Source: Leucothrix pacifica
Lineage (GTDB): Bacteria; Pseudomonadota; Gammaproteobacteria; Thiotrichales; Thiotrichaceae
Assembly (NCBI RefSeq): GCF_003172875.1
Contig: NZ_QGKM01000006.1
Span: 1-64,000, forward strand
Direction of reading: 5' to 3'
Length of the DNA: 64,000 nucleotides
The translations under genes and the position numbers were made by a program. Below, one piece after another: positions 54,701 through 64,000 of the stretch; the stretch's first letter is position 1, and every line of letters starts with the position of its first letter. The notes under the pieces are model-generated. The model was not told the origin of the DNA. It saw nothing but the letters and a program-made list of their open reading frames with translations, and ran no database searches.

Positions 54701-55908
54701 TAACTTCGGTACTCCGCATTTATCGTCACATAGTCATGGGATAAATCAGATGTCCAAACCGTGGTCGATGCGTCACCCGCATGAAGACCGATACTAATGG
54801 TTATCTCTGCTTTATCCATTTCTTGTTGACCCTTTGCTTCTGTGTAAGTTGCAACAGGTTCGCCATCTTTGATCAGGGCCGTCTCTCCTAAACTTAATGA
54901 TAGTTTGGAGATATCTAATTCTTTGACAGGGCTTCGGCCGATTGCAGCTAATAAGCGTCCCCAGTTTGGGTCACTGGCAAATAAGGCGGTTTTAACAAGA
55001 GGGGATCTGGCAACGGTATAAGCAACTGCGCGGGCTGTTTCTAAGTCAGGTGCGGTATCAACCGTTAAGGTCACGAACTTTGTCGCACCTTCAGCATCAC
55101 GAATAATCGCTTGAGCAAGATACCGACAGACTTCGTCTAAAGCTTCCTGAAACACCGTGGCGTTAGTCGTGTCAACCACAGCCTGTGACTTACCCGTCGC
55201 CATCAACATAAGTGCGTCATTAGTCGATGTGTCACCATCAACCGTGATGGAATTAAAGGATAAATCAGCCGCTTGCTTCAGCATAGACTGCAACAACTCT
55301 GGCTCGATCTGAGCATCAGTTGCCACATAGGCCAACATCGTCGCCATATTCGGCTCGATCATTCCAGCGCCTTTAGCGATACCCGTTATCGTGACGGTAT
55401 TGCCACCGATATCAAGCTGCTTGCTAAATGCCTTAGGCAACGTATCGGTCGTCATAATAGCATTAGCGGCACTTGACCAATTGCCAGCATCCAAGCCATT
55501 TAAAACCTCTGGAAACGCCGCCCTAAAAGGTTCAACAGGCAATAGCTCACCGATCACACCGGTCGAAAATGGCAGAACCTGCTCCGGAGCAACACCGGTA
55601 AGCGATGCTAACTCTTCACAAATTTCACGAGCATTATCCAAGCCAGCCTGACCGGTACCAGCATTGGCGTTACCAGAGTTAATAACTAAATAGCGCGGAG
55701 CGTTGTCTGCCATAAACTCCCTGCATAACAGAACGGGCGCAGCACAAAAGCGATTTTGCGTAAAAACACCAGCAACAGAACTGCCTTCAGCAATTTCAAC
55801 AACCAGTAGATCTTCCCTGTCTTTGTAGCGAACACCTGCCGCTCCACTAGATAAACGAATACCCTCAACGGCTAGTATGTTACTAGCCGGTGTATAGTTT
55901 ACAGCCAT
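54700..55908 (-). CDS. argJ: Bifunctional glutamate N-acetyltransferase/amino-acid acetyltransferase ArgJ
   Basis: A 402-residue enzyme of arginine synthesis that moves the acetyl group from N-acetylornithine to glutamate. The autocleavage region is GAGMIEPNMATMLAYVATDA, with Thr as the new N-terminus, and SGVAGVF-like SSVAGVFTQNRFCAAPV is at the N-terminus. DPNWGRLLAAIGRS and the usual C-terminal NAEYRS are present. Length is normal. It lies 23 bp downstream of secA in the usual secA-argJ order. Confidence 0.96.
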   Translation of the reverse strand: MAVNYTPASNILAVEGIRLSSGAAGVRYKDREDLLVVEIAEGSSVAGVFTQNRFCAAPVLLCREFMADNAPRYLVINSGNANAGTGQAGLDNAREICEELASLTGVAPEQVLPFSTGVIGELLPVEPFRAAFPEVLNGLDAGNWSSAANAIMTTDTLPKAFSKQLDIGGNTVTITGIAKGAGMIEPNMATMLAYVATDAQIEPELLQSMLKQAADLSFNSITVDGDTSTNDALMLMATGKSQAVVDTTNATVFQEALDEVCRYLAQAIIRDAEGATKFVTLTVDTAPDLETARAVAYTVARSPLVKTALFASDPNWGRLLAAIGRSPVKELDISKLSLSLGETALIKDGEPVATYTEAKGQQEMDKAEITISIGLHAGDASTTVWTSDLSHDYVTINAEYRS

Positions 55909-55931
55909 GCTTAATCCCTTGTTGTCGCTGT

Positions 55932-58634
55932 TTAGTTCAGCTTACCGTGACACTGTTTGAACTTCTTTCCTGACCCACATGGACAAGGGTCGTTACGTCC
56001 TACTTTGTCACCTATTCTCTGGAATGTTCGAGTCGTTTCAGGTGGTGCTTGTGGCGTATCATCACCCAACGCACTTGACGCTTCAGCGTGTGAATACTCC
56101 ATCGGTGTTGCTTCTGGCTCAGGTGGTGCTAAATCCTGCTGAGTATCCTGAGAGATCTGGATTTTCATCATAAAGCCAATCACGCGCAGTTTGATTCGAT
56201 CCAGCAGATCCTCAAACATCTCAAATGCTTCACGCTTGTACTCTTGCTTTGGGTTCTTTTGCGCATAACCACGCAGACCAACACTCTGACGCAGGTAATC
56301 CATTGACGCCAAGTGCTCTTTCCACTCTTCATCCAGTACATGCAGCATGACATCGCGCTCTAACTTACGCATGTTTTCGCTGCCGATGAGGCTCTCTTTA
56401 TCCTTCAGTTTTTTCTCAACCGCTTCCTGAATGCGTTCACGTAGTGGCTCTTCATACAAGGTATCATCCTTGTCCAACCACCCCTGAATATCCAACTCTA
56501 AGTCAAACTCTTCAAGTAGATAAGCCGTTAAACCTTCAATATCCCATTGCTCATCCAGACTTGCTGGCGGTACGAAACGACTGATTGAGCTATCAATCAC
56601 ATCAAAACGAATTGAATCAATAGACTCCTGAACATCCTCACCTTCAAGTAACTCAGTACGCTGCTGGTAAACTACTTTACGCTGGTCATTTGCCACGTCA
56701 TCGTATTCGAGTAGATTCTTACGAATATCGAAGTTGTGCCCCTCTACTTTACGTTGTGCATTTTCAATCGACTTGGACACGATCTTAGCTTCAATAGCCT
56801 GACCTTTTTCCATGCCAAGCTTCTGCATGATGCCTTTGACTCGCTCAGAAGCAAAAATACGCATCAGGCTGTCTTCCAATGACAGGAAGAAACGAGAAGA
56901 ACCCGGGTCACCTTGGCGTCCCGCACGACCACGTAACTGGTTATCTACACGGCGTGATTCATGACGCTCAGTACCGATAATATGCAGTCCACCCGCAGCA
57001 ACCACTGCATCATGGCGCTTTTGCCAGCCTTCTTTAGCTAATGCGATGGTTTGCTCGTTATCGCCCAGTTCTTTGAGCTCAGCTTCCAGTGAACCACCCA
57101 GCACGATATCGGTACCACGGCCCGCCATGTTAGTCGCAATTGTAACCGCGCCTGGACGACCCGCATTTTCAATAATATGCGCTTCACGCTCGTGCTGCTT
57201 CGCATTCAGAACTTCATGCTTGATTTTTGCTTTGGTTAGCAGACTAGAAAGCAACTCGGAACTGTCGATTGAAGCAGTACCAACCAATACCGGCTGCTGG
57301 CGCTCCTGCGCCATACGAATATCATCCACAATCGCATTGTATTTTTCTTCATGCGACATGTAGACCAAGTCATTCTCATCTTTGCGAGCCGTGGGTTTAT
57401 TCGTTGGAATAACAACTACTTCAAGATCATAGATAGACTGTAATTCAAAGGCTTCAGTATCGGCCGTACCGGTCATTCCTGACAACTTGTCGTATAAACG
57501 GAAGTAATTCTGGAAAGTGATTGATGCCATGGTCTGGTTTTCAGGTTTGATCTCAACGCCTTCTTTGGCCTCGATTGCCTGATGCAAACCTTCTGACCAA
57601 CGACGCCCCGGCATGGTACGACCTGTAAACTCATCAACAATGACAATCTCACCATCCGAGATGATGTAGTCAACATTCAATTGGAATAAGGTGTGAGCAC
57701 GCAAACCTGCATTCAAATGGTGTAGCACTGAAATGCTACCGCTATCAAACAGACCTTCATCTTCTTTCAAAATACCGGCTTCGCGCAGTAACTCTTCAGC
57801 TCGCTCATTACCTACATCAGTCAGGAAGACCTGCTTGGATTTCTCATCGACAGAGTAATCACCAGGGCCTTCTTCATCATCTTTTGCTTGTGGTACAAGC
57901 TTTGGAACGATCTTATCAATAGCCGTATAAAGCGGCGCTGATTCACTGGATGGGCCAGAAATAATCAGTGGTGTTCTCGCCTCATCGATCAGGATCGAAT
58001 CCACTTCATCGATAATGGCATAATTCAGTTTACGCTGAACACGCTCTTCTTTACTGAAGGCCATATTGTCGCGTAAGTAATCGAAGCCAAACTCATTGTT
58101 AGTTCCGTAAGTAATATCAGCGGCATAGGCTGCCTGACGCTCATCCTGCCCAAGGCCACTCACAATAACGCCTGTTGTTAGGCCTAGGAAACCATACAGC
58201 TTAGACATCCACTCCGCATCACGACTTGCCAGATAGTCATTCACCGTAATAACGTGAACACCCTTGGCAGGTAATGCATTGAGATAGGCTGTCAATGTTG
58301 CAACCAAAGTTTTACCTTCACCGGTACGCATCTCGGCGATTCGGCCATCGTTCAACACCATGCCACCGATTAACTGAACATCGTAATGGCGCATTCCCAT
58401 GACGCGCTTACCAGCCTCTCTAACAGTCGCAAATGCTTCCGGAATCAAAGAATCCAGCGTTTCGCCTTTTTCCAGACGCGCTCTAAATTCAACCGTCTTA
58501 GCCTGTAACGCTTCATCGCTTAATTTGCTGAACTGGTCCTCCAGCGCATTTACCTGCTGAACGACTTTGGAGTAACCCTTAACAACCCTGTCATTGCGAC
58601 TACCGAAGAGTTTTCTAGCAACCGATCCTATCAT
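55932..58634 (-). CDS. secA: Preprotein translocase ATPase SecA
   Basis: A 900-residue motor of the Sec export pathway. Walker [33 protein letters not shown], the second NBD ([30 protein letters not shown]), helical scaffold [16 protein letters not shown], and the C-terminal zinc-binding [17 protein letters not shown]. The frame is open to 58706, but [15 protein letters not shown] at 58634 is the family start and has GGGGAG upstream. The 197-bp gap to the M23 gene shows no secM-like ORF that I can support. Confidence 0.97.
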   Translation of the reverse strand: MIGSVARKLFGSRNDRVVKGYSKVVQQVNALEDQFSKLSDEALQAKTVEFRARLEKGETLDSLIPEAFATVREAGKRVMGMRHYDVQLIGGMVLNDGRIAEMRTGEGKTLVATLTAYLNALPAKGVHVITVNDYLASRDAEWMSKLYGFLGLTTGVIVSGLGQDERQAAYAADITYGTNNEFGFDYLRDNMAFSKEERVQRKLNYAIIDEVDSILIDEARTPLIISGPSSESAPLYTAIDKIVPKLVPQAKDDEEGPGDYSVDEKSKQVFLTDVGNERAEELLREAGILKEDEGLFDSGSISVLHHLNAGLRAHTLFQLNVDYIISDGEIVIVDEFTGRTMPGRRWSEGLHQAIEAKEGVEIKPENQTMASITFQNYFRLYDKLSGMTGTADTEAFELQSIYDLEVVVIPTNKPTARKDENDLVYMSHEEKYNAIVDDIRMAQERQQPVLVGTASIDSSELLSSLLTKAKIKHEVLNAKQHEREAHIIENAGRPGAVTIATNMAGRGTDIVLGGSLEAELKELGDNEQTIALAKEGWQKRHDAVVAAGGLHIIGTERHESRRVDNQLRGRAGRQGDPGSSRFFLSLEDSLMRIFASERVKGIMQKLGMEKGQAIEAKIVSKSIENAQRKVEGHNFDIRKNLLEYDDVANDQRKVVYQQRTELLEGEDVQESIDSIRFDVIDSSISRFVPPASLDEQWDIEGLTAYLLEEFDLELDIQGWLDKDDTLYEEPLRERIQEAVEKKLKDKESLIGSENMRKLERDVMLHVLDEEWKEHLASMDYLRQSVGLRGYAQKNPKQEYKREAFEMFEDLLDRIKLRVIGFMMKIQISQDTQQDLAPPEPEATPMEYSHAEASSALGDDTPQAPPETTRTFQRIGDKVGRNDPCPCGSGKKFKQCHGKLN

Positions 58635-58903
58635 GATATTTATTTTCTCCCCGGTTTGATCCCGGTCTATTATCTGTTCCCGTTTGTAACGGATAAAAAG
58701 CGTCAAGAGCCCCTGCGCTCAACGCTTTCAATGAATAAAACTATTACAACGTATATTGGGGTTTCAGCCAAGAAATACAAGGCTTATATATGACTTTCGA
58801 CATAGCTGCCGCTTACCAACATGCACGCTTACCCAGCGGATTATAGTATAGATTGCGGGATAAATTCACGCTTAACGCAGCACTGAATAGATATCACTCT
58901 GAT

Positions 58904-59788
58904 TCACTCGCCATAGGGACTTTTTCCCAGATAATCTAGGGGATTTACATTCTTATTATTTTTTAATACTTCAAGATGCAGATGCGGACCGGTGGAGCGA
59001 CCACTGCTGCCTACCCGACCAATTACCTCTCCACGCGATACACGCTGCCCCTCTTTCACTAAGGTTGCACTCAGGTGGGCATACCGGCTACGCAACTTAT
59101 TCTCATGTTCGATCTCAATCATGCGGCCATATCCCCCATTGCGGCCACTATGAATCACCATACCATCTGCCATACTCATGACCTTTGTGCCGGTAGGTCC
59201 TGCGATATCAATCCCACGATGTTTTCGAAAACGACCGTTAAACGGATCTTTTCGCATACCAAAGCGAGACGATACATAACCTTTAGCCACAGGCCATTGC
59301 GCCAGCGTTTGGCCTCCACCAAAGGAACGCGACTTGAGCACTAATTGCATTCGCTCCAGCTGATGACTATGTCTGAGCATACTTTTTCGCAACGCTTCGA
59401 TTTCTTTATTCACTTGGCGAAGTGAACGCCCTCGTTTCGAATAACTGTAATTTCGACCGTTTAAACCACCTTGTGCAGGTGGCTTATCAAATGAAAACAG
59501 GTCACTATCGAGCTTTGCTAAATCAACCATTTTTTGAGCAAATGCCCTTAACCGCACGCTCTCAGCCTCAAGTGACGCAATTTTTTTCTTCAAATTACTC
59601 AGATCGGACTGCGAGTACTCAATACCACTACTTCTGACAAAGGGGTCGTCAAATGAACGATTCGCAATAAATGACAATAAAAGAATAAGCAAAGACAGCC
59701 CCAGGACGGGCAATAAAATTTGACGCCAAACCGATAACTCAAGCTCTGTCGAAAGGTTATTTTTAGTTCGATGAAAATAAAGATTCAC
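58904..59788 (-). CDS. Membrane-anchored M23-family peptidase (NlpD/EnvC-like LytM domain)
   Basis: About 294 residues. An N-terminal membrane helix (ILLPVLGLSLLILLLSFI), a coiled coil (SQSDLSNLKKKIASLEAESVRLR and KEIEALRKSML), then the LytM/M23 domain with all metal-site motifs: RKHRGIDIAGPTGT (H-x3-D), SRYAHLSATL and GPHLHLEV (H-x-H). An active peptidoglycan endopeptidase is likely. The open frame extends to 59983, but that would overlap the divergent dciA gene. The GTG at 59788, with GGAG upstream, fits better; this start is inferred. The secA-M23-dciA order is typical. Confidence 0.88.
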   Translation of the reverse strand: MNLYFHRTKNNLSTELELSVWRQILLPVLGLSLLILLLSFIANRSFDDPFVRSSGIEYSQSDLSNLKKKIASLEAESVRLRAFAQKMVDLAKLDSDLFSFDKPPAQGGLNGRNYSYSKRGRSLRQVNKEIEALRKSMLRHSHQLERMQLVLKSRSFGGGQTLAQWPVAKGYVSSRFGMRKDPFNGRFRKHRGIDIAGPTGTKVMSMADGMVIHSGRNGGYGRMIEIEHENKLRSRYAHLSATLVKEGQRVSRGEVIGRVGSSGRSTGPHLHLEVLKNNKNVNPLDYLGKSPYGE

Positions 59789-59845
59789 GGGACGCTGCTC
59801 CGCTACACATAGTGCATACTCATGGAAATAAGTTACACTTGAAGC

Positions 59846-60211
59846 ATGAAGCAAACACGCACCCTCCAAAACTCGTACATTACTGAAAGCATCAAAAATA
59901 TTGATAGGCTGTCTGAGCGTGTTCGTGAACACTTGGGTGTCAACGCATCGCAACAAAGTCTTTATGTGCTGCCAAAGCAGCAAGAGGTGGTGCTAGTGGT
60001 TGATAGCCCGGTTTTCGCTTCACAATTACGTTATCAACAAAACGATATTCTTCGATTTATCAACACAACGTTCTTGAGTGAATTCAAACGGGTAAAGGTA
60101 AAGATATCGCCACCGGTTATGCAAGCTAAACCTAAACCGGCGGTTCACAAGGAACTACCCAAAAACATTAAAGATATGCTTTCAGGCGTCCGGGATGAAT
60201 TAGATAATTGA
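59846..60211 (+). CDS. dciA: DciA-family (DUF721) protein
   Basis: A 121-residue protein of the DUF721/DciA family. DciA loads or guides the replicative helicase DnaB in bacteria that lack DnaC. Family hallmarks are seen: an N-terminal helix (SIKNIDRLSERVREHL), YVLPKQQEVVLVVDSPVFASQLRYQQNDIL and the basic tail. It lies between lpxC and the M23 gene in the common gammaproteobacterial order, with 2 bp between its stop and the convergent lpxC stop. Confidence 0.85.
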   Translation: MKQTRTLQNSYITESIKNIDRLSERVREHLGVNASQQSLYVLPKQQEVVLVVDSPVFASQLRYQQNDILRFINTTFLSEFKRVKVKISPPVMQAKPKPAVHKELPKNIKDMLSGVRDELDN

Positions 60212-60213
60212 GA

Positions 60214-61125
60214 TTACGCGTAGCCTAGTTCGCCAGCATAACTCACTGAAGCTTCTTGCTCTTCTTCCATTGTCGTGAGCTCCCATGCATCAGGCTGAGC
60301 AATTAACTCATGAAGCAGTAGATTATTAATCGCATGGCCGGACTTATGTCCGTGATAGGCACCAATAATGCTGTGACCAATAGTATATAAATCACCGATA
60401 GCATCTAGCATTTTGTGTTTTACAAACTCATCGCTGTAGCGCAGACCGTCTTTATTTAAGACCCGATATTCATCCAGTACGACTGCATTGCCCAAACTAC
60501 CACCTAACCCCAGGTTTCTCGAGCGCATATACTCAACATCACGCATGAATCCGAAGGTGCGCGCACGGCTGATTTCACGACTGTAAGAACGCTTAGAAAA
60601 ATCCAGAGCCAGTGTTTGCCGAGTAGATTTCACCGCGGGGTGATCAAAGTCGATTTCAAACGAGACCTTAAAACCGTCATATGGACGCAGCTCTGCCCAT
60701 CCGGCTTTATTTTCAAAGCGGACGGTTCGTTTAATCTTCACAAACTTTTTAGCAGAACGCTGAGTTTCAATACCTGCAGACTGAATCAGATAGATGAATG
60801 GAGCAGCGCTACCATCCATTACCGGTATTTCAGACGCGGTTAAATCAACATAAGCATTATCAATACCGAGACCCGCAAAAGCAGACATCAAATGTTCAAT
60901 TGTGGCAACCTTAACCCCATCCTGAACCAGCGTTGTACTGAGAACCGTTTCTCCAACTGCCTCAGGTGTGCTATGAATTTCGACAGGAACATCAAGATCA
61001 ACTCTGCGATACACAATCCCCGTATCTGGCGCTGCTGGCCTGAGTGTTAACCCTACTTTTTGTCCTGAGTGCAAACCGATGCCTACCGTGCTGACGGTAC
61101 GCTGTAATGTTCTTTGTGCTAGCAT
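60214..61125 (-). CDS. lpxC: UDP-3-O-acyl-N-acetylglucosamine deacetylase LpxC
   Basis: A 303-residue zinc enzyme for the committed step of lipid A synthesis. Zinc and catalytic residues are in [15 protein letters not shown] (His79 region), [11 protein letters not shown] (Glu78 region is just before) and [15 protein letters not shown] (His238/Asp242 region); the tail has [14 protein letters not shown]. Length is normal. It is not preceded by ftsZ here; dxs lies upstream with 136 bp between. Confidence 0.97.
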   Translation of the reverse strand: MLAQRTLQRTVSTVGIGLHSGQKVGLTLRPAAPDTGIVYRRVDLDVPVEIHSTPEAVGETVLSTTLVQDGVKVATIEHLMSAFAGLGIDNAYVDLTASEIPVMDGSAAPFIYLIQSAGIETQRSAKKFVKIKRTVRFENKAGWAELRPYDGFKVSFEIDFDHPAVKSTRQTLALDFSKRSYSREISRARTFGFMRDVEYMRSRNLGLGGSLGNAVVLDEYRVLNKDGLRYSDEFVKHKMLDAIGDLYTIGHSIIGAYHGHKSGHAINNLLLHELIAQPDAWELTTMEEEQEASVSYAGELGYA

Positions 61126-61261
61126 AAAATCCCCATTTATCGAGCCGTTATTATTGTTCTGGCTGATATATTATGGTGGGTAAGTGTATTTAATGAATTA
61201 TAACCTGCGCTTAACGCCTCACAGATTTGTGCGCTATCATGCAATAAAATCAACAGCTTGT

Positions 61262-63145
61262 CTATAGATGTGCTACTTTTGAGATCGCCTGAGGTACCAC
61301 ATGGCGACTACTGAACGCCGTAATTTGTTGAATAATACCCTCTGCAGAAAGTCCTATTTCAGCTAATTGAGCTTCCCGTTCAGCATGTTCTATGTAGTTA
61401 TCCGGAATGCCTAAATGAAGCACTGGAATACTAACGCCTTGTCGTGCCAAGCTCTCTGATACAGCACTTCCTGCACCACCTTGAATCGCATTGTCTTCAA
61501 GTGTCACAATGACATCATGATTACTGGCAACATCCAGAATTATAGCCTCATCCAGTGGCTTTACGAATCGCATATTCACCAGCGTCATATCCAAAGTATC
61601 CGCTGCTTGTTGTGCAGGGGCGAGTAGCGAGCCAAATAGCAAAAGAGCCACACGCGCTCCGCTTCTTAGCGTCGTAGCTTTACCGATTTCCATAGCCGTC
61701 ATTACCGCATCCGGTTCAATGCCAACACCTTTACCACGCGGGTATCTGACTGCTGTCGGACCATCTTGCAAATACGCAGTGTAAAGCATTTGCCGACATT
61801 CGTTCTCGTCTGCAGGCGCCATGACAATCATGTTAGGAATGCAGCGAAGGTATGACAAGTCGTAATTTCCAGCGTGTGTTGCGCCATCTGCACCAACCAG
61901 TCCTGCACGGTCAATCGCAAACACAACCGGCAAGTTTTGAATCGCCACATCATGAATTAGCTGGTCATAAGCGCGCTGTAAGAAGGTTGAGTAGATAGCA
62001 ACGATCGGTTTAGCGCCATCACAAGCCATACCCGCCGCCAAGGTCACTGCATGCTGCTCTGCAATTGCAACATCAAAGTATCGTTCCGGAAATTTGTCAG
62101 AGAACTCAACTAAACCGGAGCCTTCACGCATAGCCGGAGTAATCCCGACCACACGCTCATCACTGGTTGCGATATCGCACAACCAACGGCTAAAGACTTG
62201 TGTGTAAGTAGGCGTAGATGTCTTGGTACTTTTAACAATTCCCTGCTCGAGATTAAATGGTGAAACGCCATGATAGGTACAAGGGTCATTCTCAGCAGGC
62301 TCGTAGCCTTTTCCCTTTTTTGTGACTACATGGACGAAGCGAGGCTCGTCAATGTCTTTAATATTTTCAAACATCCGTACTAACTCAAGCACATCATGCC
62401 CATCAACCGGGCCATAATAAACAAAACCCATTTCCTCGAACATTGTTCCGGGCATCAACATGCCTTTGGTATGCTCTTCTGCCCGACGAGCCAACTTTTT
62501 CATGCCCGGCGTTCCAGACAAGATCTTTTTACCTTGCTCGCGAATACTGGAGTAAAGTGGTCCCGATAAAAGTCTTGCTAAGTATTTACTTAAACCACCC
62601 ACATTCGGTGAAATCGACATATCGTTATCGTTGAGTACCACCAACATCCGTGCGTCTAAATCACCCGCATGATTCAACGCTTCATATGCCATTCCGGCGG
62701 TTAATGCACCATCACCAATAATGGCGACACTTTGACGGTCAATACCCTGCTGTTTCGCAGCAATTGCCATTCCTAAAGCCGCACTGATTGAGGTACTGGA
62801 ATGACCAACACCGAACGTATCGTATTCACTTTCACTACGCTTGGGAAATCCTGATAAACCACCCTGCTGGCGTATCGTATTCAAACTATCACGCCTACCG
62901 GTCAATACCTTGTGGGGATAAGCCTGATGACCGACATCCCATACTAAGCGATCTTCAGGCGTGTTAAACACGTAATGAAGAGCGACTGTCAATTCAACCG
63001 TACCCAGACCTGCAGAAAAATGACCACCTGAACCTGACACAGATTCTAATAGGAACGCACGCAACTCATCACACAACTCAGGAAGCTGCTCTTTTTCTAG
63101 GCCGCGAAGCTCTTTTGGTGTCACAATCTGATCTAACATAGGCAT
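61262..63145 (-). CDS. dxs: 1-deoxy-D-xylulose-5-phosphate synthase Dxs
   Basis: A 627-residue thiamine-diphosphate enzyme, the first step of the MEP isoprenoid pathway. ThDP motif [51 protein letters not shown] with the catalytic Glu, [17 protein letters not shown] and NVRYPRGKG-like [11 protein letters not shown]. Length is normal. Its ATG at 63145 directly follows the ispA stop, so the genes are coupled. Confidence 0.97.
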   Translation of the reverse strand: MPMLDQIVTPKELRGLEKEQLPELCDELRAFLLESVSGSGGHFSAGLGTVELTVALHYVFNTPEDRLVWDVGHQAYPHKVLTGRRDSLNTIRQQGGLSGFPKRSESEYDTFGVGHSSTSISAALGMAIAAKQQGIDRQSVAIIGDGALTAGMAYEALNHAGDLDARMLVVLNDNDMSISPNVGGLSKYLARLLSGPLYSSIREQGKKILSGTPGMKKLARRAEEHTKGMLMPGTMFEEMGFVYYGPVDGHDVLELVRMFENIKDIDEPRFVHVVTKKGKGYEPAENDPCTYHGVSPFNLEQGIVKSTKTSTPTYTQVFSRWLCDIATSDERVVGITPAMREGSGLVEFSDKFPERYFDVAIAEQHAVTLAAGMACDGAKPIVAIYSTFLQRAYDQLIHDVAIQNLPVVFAIDRAGLVGADGATHAGNYDLSYLRCIPNMIVMAPADENECRQMLYTAYLQDGPTAVRYPRGKGVGIEPDAVMTAMEIGKATTLRSGARVALLLFGSLLAPAQQAADTLDMTLVNMRFVKPLDEAIILDVASNHDVIVTLEDNAIQGGAGSAVSESLARQGVSIPVLHLGIPDNYIEHAEREAQLAEIGLSAEGIIQQITAFSSRHVVPQAISKVAHL

Positions 63146-64000
63146 TTACTTAATACGTTGTACTATAAATTGGGCGATATTCCGTAATAGATCAGCCTCA
63201 TGGCCGAAGTCATCCAGCGCCGCTAGTGATTCTTGGTGCAATAATCGAAGTTTTTCTTTAGCCCCGGCCATGCCTAATATTGACGGATAGGTCGGTTTGT
63301 TTGCAGCAATATCAGCCCCTTGCTGCTTACCTAATGTATCGGTATCGCTTTCCACATCAAGAATATCATCCTGCACCTGAAAGGCCAGACCGATAGCGTC
63401 GGCATATCGTCGCAATAATTCCCGCTGTTTTTCATCTATGCTGTCGCTGCAATATGATGGCATCATCACACAAGCATTAATTAAAGCACCCGTCTTGTGT
63501 GCATGCATGGTTTCAAGGGCTTGCTCCTGTAGCGCTAAACCAACGGAGGCAAGATCAATTGCCTGCCCTCCCACCATACCACGAGATCCCGCCGCTACCG
63601 ACAAAACCTTAATCAATTTAAGCTGTTGATCCGGGCGCAATCCCTCGATTGGTTCACTCAACCATTCGAAAGCAAATGCCTGAAGCGCATCCCCGGAAAG
63701 AATAGCCGTTGCCTCATCAAATGCTTTATGTGCAGTCGGAAGTCCGCGACGAAGGTCGTCATCATCCATTGCGGGTAAGTCATCATGAATCAGCGAATAT
63801 GCATGGATACATTCAATAGCGACCGCTATACGATCCAAGGGTAACAATGGTATCTGCAGCGCAGCTCCACTGGCATAAACCAAACCGGGACGAATCCGCT
63901 TGCCTCCCGCTAAAGCAGAATAGCGCATAGCTTCATGCAGGCGAGAGGGTGCAATATCCTCAATCGCCAGGGCTTCGGAAAGAACCTGCTCAATACGCAA
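63146..64000 (-). CDS. ispA: Farnesyl diphosphate synthase IspA (5' end cut by window edge)
   Basis: 284 residues of a polyprenyl synthase that makes FPP from IPP and DMAPP/GPP. The first Asp-rich motif DDLPAMDDDDLRRG and the second DDILDVESD are intact, as are GGKRIRPGLVYASG and GGQAIDLAS. It is about 13 residues short of the usual length at the N-terminus, because the gene continues past position 64000. It is the first visible gene of an ispA-dxs unit; an xseB-like gene often lies upstream. Confidence 0.95.
   Translation of the reverse strand: MRIEQVLSEALAIEDIAPSRLHEAMRYSALAGGKRIRPGLVYASGAALQIPLLPLDRIAVAIECIHAYSLIHDDLPAMDDDDLRRGLPTAHKAFDEATAILSGDALQAFAFEWLSEPIEGLRPDQQLKLIKVLSVAAGSRGMVGGQAIDLASVGLALQEQALETMHAHKTGALINACVMMPSYCSDSIDEKQRELLRRYADAIGLAFQVQDDILDVESDTDTLGKQQGADIAANKPTYPSILGMAGAKEKLRLLHQESLAALDDFGHEADLLRNIAQFIVQRIK

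Noticed and set aside
58707-58903. A SecM-type regulator upstream of secA.
   Set aside because: No ORF with a signal peptide and arrest sequence is visible; the short frames there lack support.

Overview
The window looks like chromosome of a Gram-negative gammaproteobacterium. Supporting evidence is a 16S rRNA 5' end with gammaproteobacterial features, LPS genes (lpxC, waaA), type IV pilus ATPase pilU, NtrB/NtrC with a sigma-54 promoter, and the dciA-M23 peptidase-secA-argJ-nudix neighbourhood. A Thiotrichales-like organism (for example a Leucothrix relative) is only a guess; the 16S fragment is too short to settle it.

Layout. Positions 1-768 hold the start of an rRNA operon on the minus strand with tandem P1/P2 promoters. 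Positions 769-5251 are a nitrogen-control block: ntrC and ntrB on the minus strand, diverging from glnK-amtB, which has two NtrC boxes and a sigma-54 promoter. Positions 5446-12014 carry mutY-yggX-fpr and small or hypothetical genes (DUF4124, DUF4870, two unknown proteins, a Rieske protein, a YeeZ-like SDR). Positions 12036-23534 carry a GT4 glycosyltransferase, ppx, proB, obgE, slyD, a DUF4332 gene, waaA, a PhnD-like binding protein paired with a hybrid histidine kinase, and pilU.

Positions 23656-50197 are the most unusual region: about 26.5 kb of co-oriented genes (minus strand) for exported surface proteins built from DUF11-type repeats. In order of transcription they are a single-domain 165-residue protein, a 987-residue multi-domain protein, a 2126-residue protein ending in a predicted outer-membrane beta-barrel, an OmpA-like lipoprotein with a Val/Glu/Lys hexapeptide linker, a 902-residue protein, and a giant protein of roughly 3900 residues. 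Several of these share the same N-terminal and C-terminal modules, which suggests parts of one assembly. The giant gene is broken in two ways: an 835-bp IS5-family element sits near its 5' end (excising it in silico restores the frame), and a run of seven G residues shifts the frame downstream. The remaining 10.7 kb is still open, so the damage looks recent, although the G-run could be a sequencing error.

Positions 50414-64000 return to housekeeping genes: an inositol-monophosphatase-family enzyme, DUF3301, dodecin, fabI, a nudix/ThiE-like fusion, a polysaccharide deacetylase, argJ, secA, an M23 peptidase, dciA, lpxC, dxs and ispA (cut by the window edge). No tRNA, CRISPR array or prophage was seen.
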